This document shows positions 62,932 to 64,000 of a stretch of 64,000 nucleotides of DNA, in pieces (position 1 is the first letter of the stretch; each line of letters begins with the position of its first letter). A model generated the notes under the pieces. The model was not told where the DNA came from and did not search any database. It saw nothing but the letters and a program-made list of their open reading frames with translations. A program made the position numbers and the translations under genes. Origin of the DNA: Microbulbifer hydrolyticus (GTDB taxonomy: Bacteria > Pseudomonadota > Gammaproteobacteria > Pseudomonadales > Cellvibrionaceae); the NCBI RefSeq assembly GCF_009931115.1, contig NZ_CP047491.1, positions 2,183,501-2,247,500 of the forward strand, read 5' to 3'.

Positions 62932-63576
62932 TCACGCTACCAGCGGAGGCCACTGCAGCAGCTCGGTGAAGTGATCAATGATTCGGTGCGGGCGGCAGTC
63001 GTCTAGACGCTCACGAGAGTGAACCCCATAGCTCACTCCGATGGACGCCATATCGATCGCAGAAGCCATCTTCAGGTCGTATTCGGTGTCACCCACCATG
63101 ACCGCGTCAGACACATGAACACCCGTTTCCGAGAGGATCTCACGCAACATCTTTGGATTGGGTTTGGAGGCGGTTTCGTCCGCGCAGCGACTGATAGGAA
63201 ACAGGTGGCCGATGCCGTGATCTTCAAACTCCCGGTTGAGTCCCCTCCTGCTTTTGCCCGTCGCCACCGCCAGCTGGTGGCCCGCCCCAAGTAACTTATC
63301 CAGCGTCGCGAGCACACCATCAAACAGTGGCAGCGGCTCTGCCCTCGCAGCGAGCCACTCTTCGGAGTAATAAGCGCCAAGCTGAGCACGTTGCTCGCTA
63401 TGCGCCTCCGGGAACAACGAGGAAATCGCCTCAGGCAACCCCAACCCAATAATATTACCGATTGCGTCAGGCTCCAGTACGGGCAACCCCACCCGATCGG
63501 AAGCACGCTGCATACAGGAAATGATGCGCGCCTCAGAATTGCACACCGTTCCATCCCAATCGAGAATTACCAACAT
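62932..63576 (-). CDS. HAD-superfamily hydrolase, phosphoglycolate phosphatase-like
   Basis: 214 residues from ATG 63576 with GGAAGG upstream. HAD motif I is DWDGTVCNS (Asp6 nucleophile, Asp8), motif II VATGKSRRG, motif III SKPNPKM and motif IV GDTEYDLKMA. The protein belongs to the group named Gph/YieH-like; it follows rluC as in pseudomonads, where its substrate is not proven. Phosphoglycolate, pyrophosphate or a sugar phosphate are possible. Confidence 0.87.
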   Translation of the reverse strand: MLVILDWDGTVCNSEARIISCMQRASDRVGLPVLEPDAIGNIIGLGLPEAISSLFPEAHSEQRAQLGAYYSEEWLAARAEPLPLFDGVLATLDKLLGAGHQLAVATGKSRRGLNREFEDHGIGHLFPISRCADETASKPNPKMLREILSETGVHVSDAVMVGDTEYDLKMASAIDMASIGVSYGVHSRERLDDCRPHRIIDHFTELLQWPPLVA

Positions 63577-63628
63577 TGCCAACCTTCCCGTGCGTTTAAC
63601 GACTAACCGCAACCGTACGCAGAGCCCC

Positions 63629-64000
63629 TCACCCTTTACGGAGAACGGCCAATACCGACTCCAGCTCCGCAGGCAAAGGCGCCTTCACATCGACACGCGA
63701 GCCATCCGGCAGCGTGCAGCGCACGCCCGCGGAGTGGAGAAACAGGCGCTTGAGACCCAGCTCGCGGAATGCACCATTGATTTCATCGGTGGCGTATTTG
63801 ACATCCCCAGCCAGTGGGCAACCCACAAACTGAGCGTGCACCCGGATCTGGTGGGTTCGACCGGTGACCGGTTCCGCCGACACCAGTGTCGCACCCTTGA
63901 AGCGCTCCTCCACCTGGAATCGCGTAGTCGACGGCTTGCCCTCGCCATCCACAATCACCATCCGCTCGCCGCTCTTCAGGGTGTTTTTGCGCAACGGCGC
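63629..64000 (-). CDS. rluC: 23S rRNA pseudouridine synthase RluC, C-terminal part
   Basis: Only the last ~124 codons are in the window; the frame stays open to base 64000. GERMVIVDGEGKPSTTRFQVEER, VTGRTHQIRVHAQFVG and LFLHSAGVRC are hallmark RluC/RluD segments; the catalytic RLD block would lie upstream, outside. Makes pseudouridines at 955/2504/2580 in 23S rRNA (E. coli numbering). A TTG at 63994 is merely an internal codon. Confidence 0.9.
   Translation of the reverse strand, partial: APLRKNTLKSGERMVIVDGEGKPSTTRFQVEERFKGATLVSAEPVTGRTHQIRVHAQFVGCPLAGDVKYATDEINGAFRELGLKRLFLHSAGVRCTLPDGSRVDVKAPLPAELESVLAVLRKG

Overview
The window is a gene-dense (~58-60% GC by eye) stretch of a gammaproteobacterial chromosome. 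Gene order is the best clue to its origin. The icd - rluE - mnmA - hflD - purB - roxA - GNAT - DUF - aceA block and the tatD - pilZ - holB - tmk - mltG - pabC - fabF - acpP - fabG - fabD - plsX - rpmF - yceD - maf - gph - rluC block are both familiar from Pseudomonas. The added TonB-dependent receptor and AGCS-type Na+/alanine transporter fit a marine Cellvibrionales-type bacterium (Microbulbifer-like); this placement is inference. No rRNA, tRNA, insertion sequence, prophage or CRISPR array was recognised.

Layout. 1-290: unexplained GC-rich sequence rich in hairpins beyond the icd terminator. 0.3-8.3 kb: icd, then a plus-strand run of rluE, mnmA, hflD, purB, roxA, a GNAT and a small partner protein. 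8.3-12 kb: FdhF/YdeP-like molybdoprotein, its maturation factor fdhD (preceded by seven 14-bp tandem repeats) and a YbjQ-family gene. 12-23 kb: a C2-metabolism block with malate synthase G, a LysR regulator, isocitrate lyase, acetate kinase, phosphotransacetylase and a convergent acetyl-CoA hydrolase/transferase. 23-28 kb: fadE-like acyl-CoA dehydrogenase, EamA transporter, rraA, L,D-transpeptidase. 28-35 kb: ppsA with divergent ppsR, pabB, a thioredoxin-like miniprotein, cysB. 35-45 kb: 5'-nucleotidase, TetR, TonB receptor, PuuB-like oxidase, PuuA-like ligase, AGCS transporter, D-cysteine desulfhydrase-like enzyme. 45-52 kb: yajC (without secDF), a solo AraC HTH protein, bcp, DUF2244, asnS, mdh, dimeric dUTPase-like protein, tatD. 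52-64 kb: the long minus-strand pilZ/holB/tmk/mltG/pabC/fatty-acid-synthesis/rpmF cluster, then maf, gph and the 3' end of rluC.

How it works together. Much of the window handles two-carbon flux: beta-oxidation (fadE), acetate-acetyl-CoA interconversion (ackA, pta, CoA hydrolase), the glyoxylate bypass (aceA, glcB) competing with icd, then mdh and ppsA/ppsR towards gluconeogenesis. The aceA and glcB upstream regions carry the same ungapped ~41-bp element (28 of 41 identical), on either side of the LysR gene, which points to joint control. A second shared motif (17 of 20 identical) lies ~95-100 nt upstream of both the TonB receptor and the PuuB-like oxidase, in the same orientation. It ties an outer-membrane receptor to gamma-glutamyl-polyamine catabolism. 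These two cis-element pairs are the most testable new observations; the rest is largely conserved housekeeping sequence.
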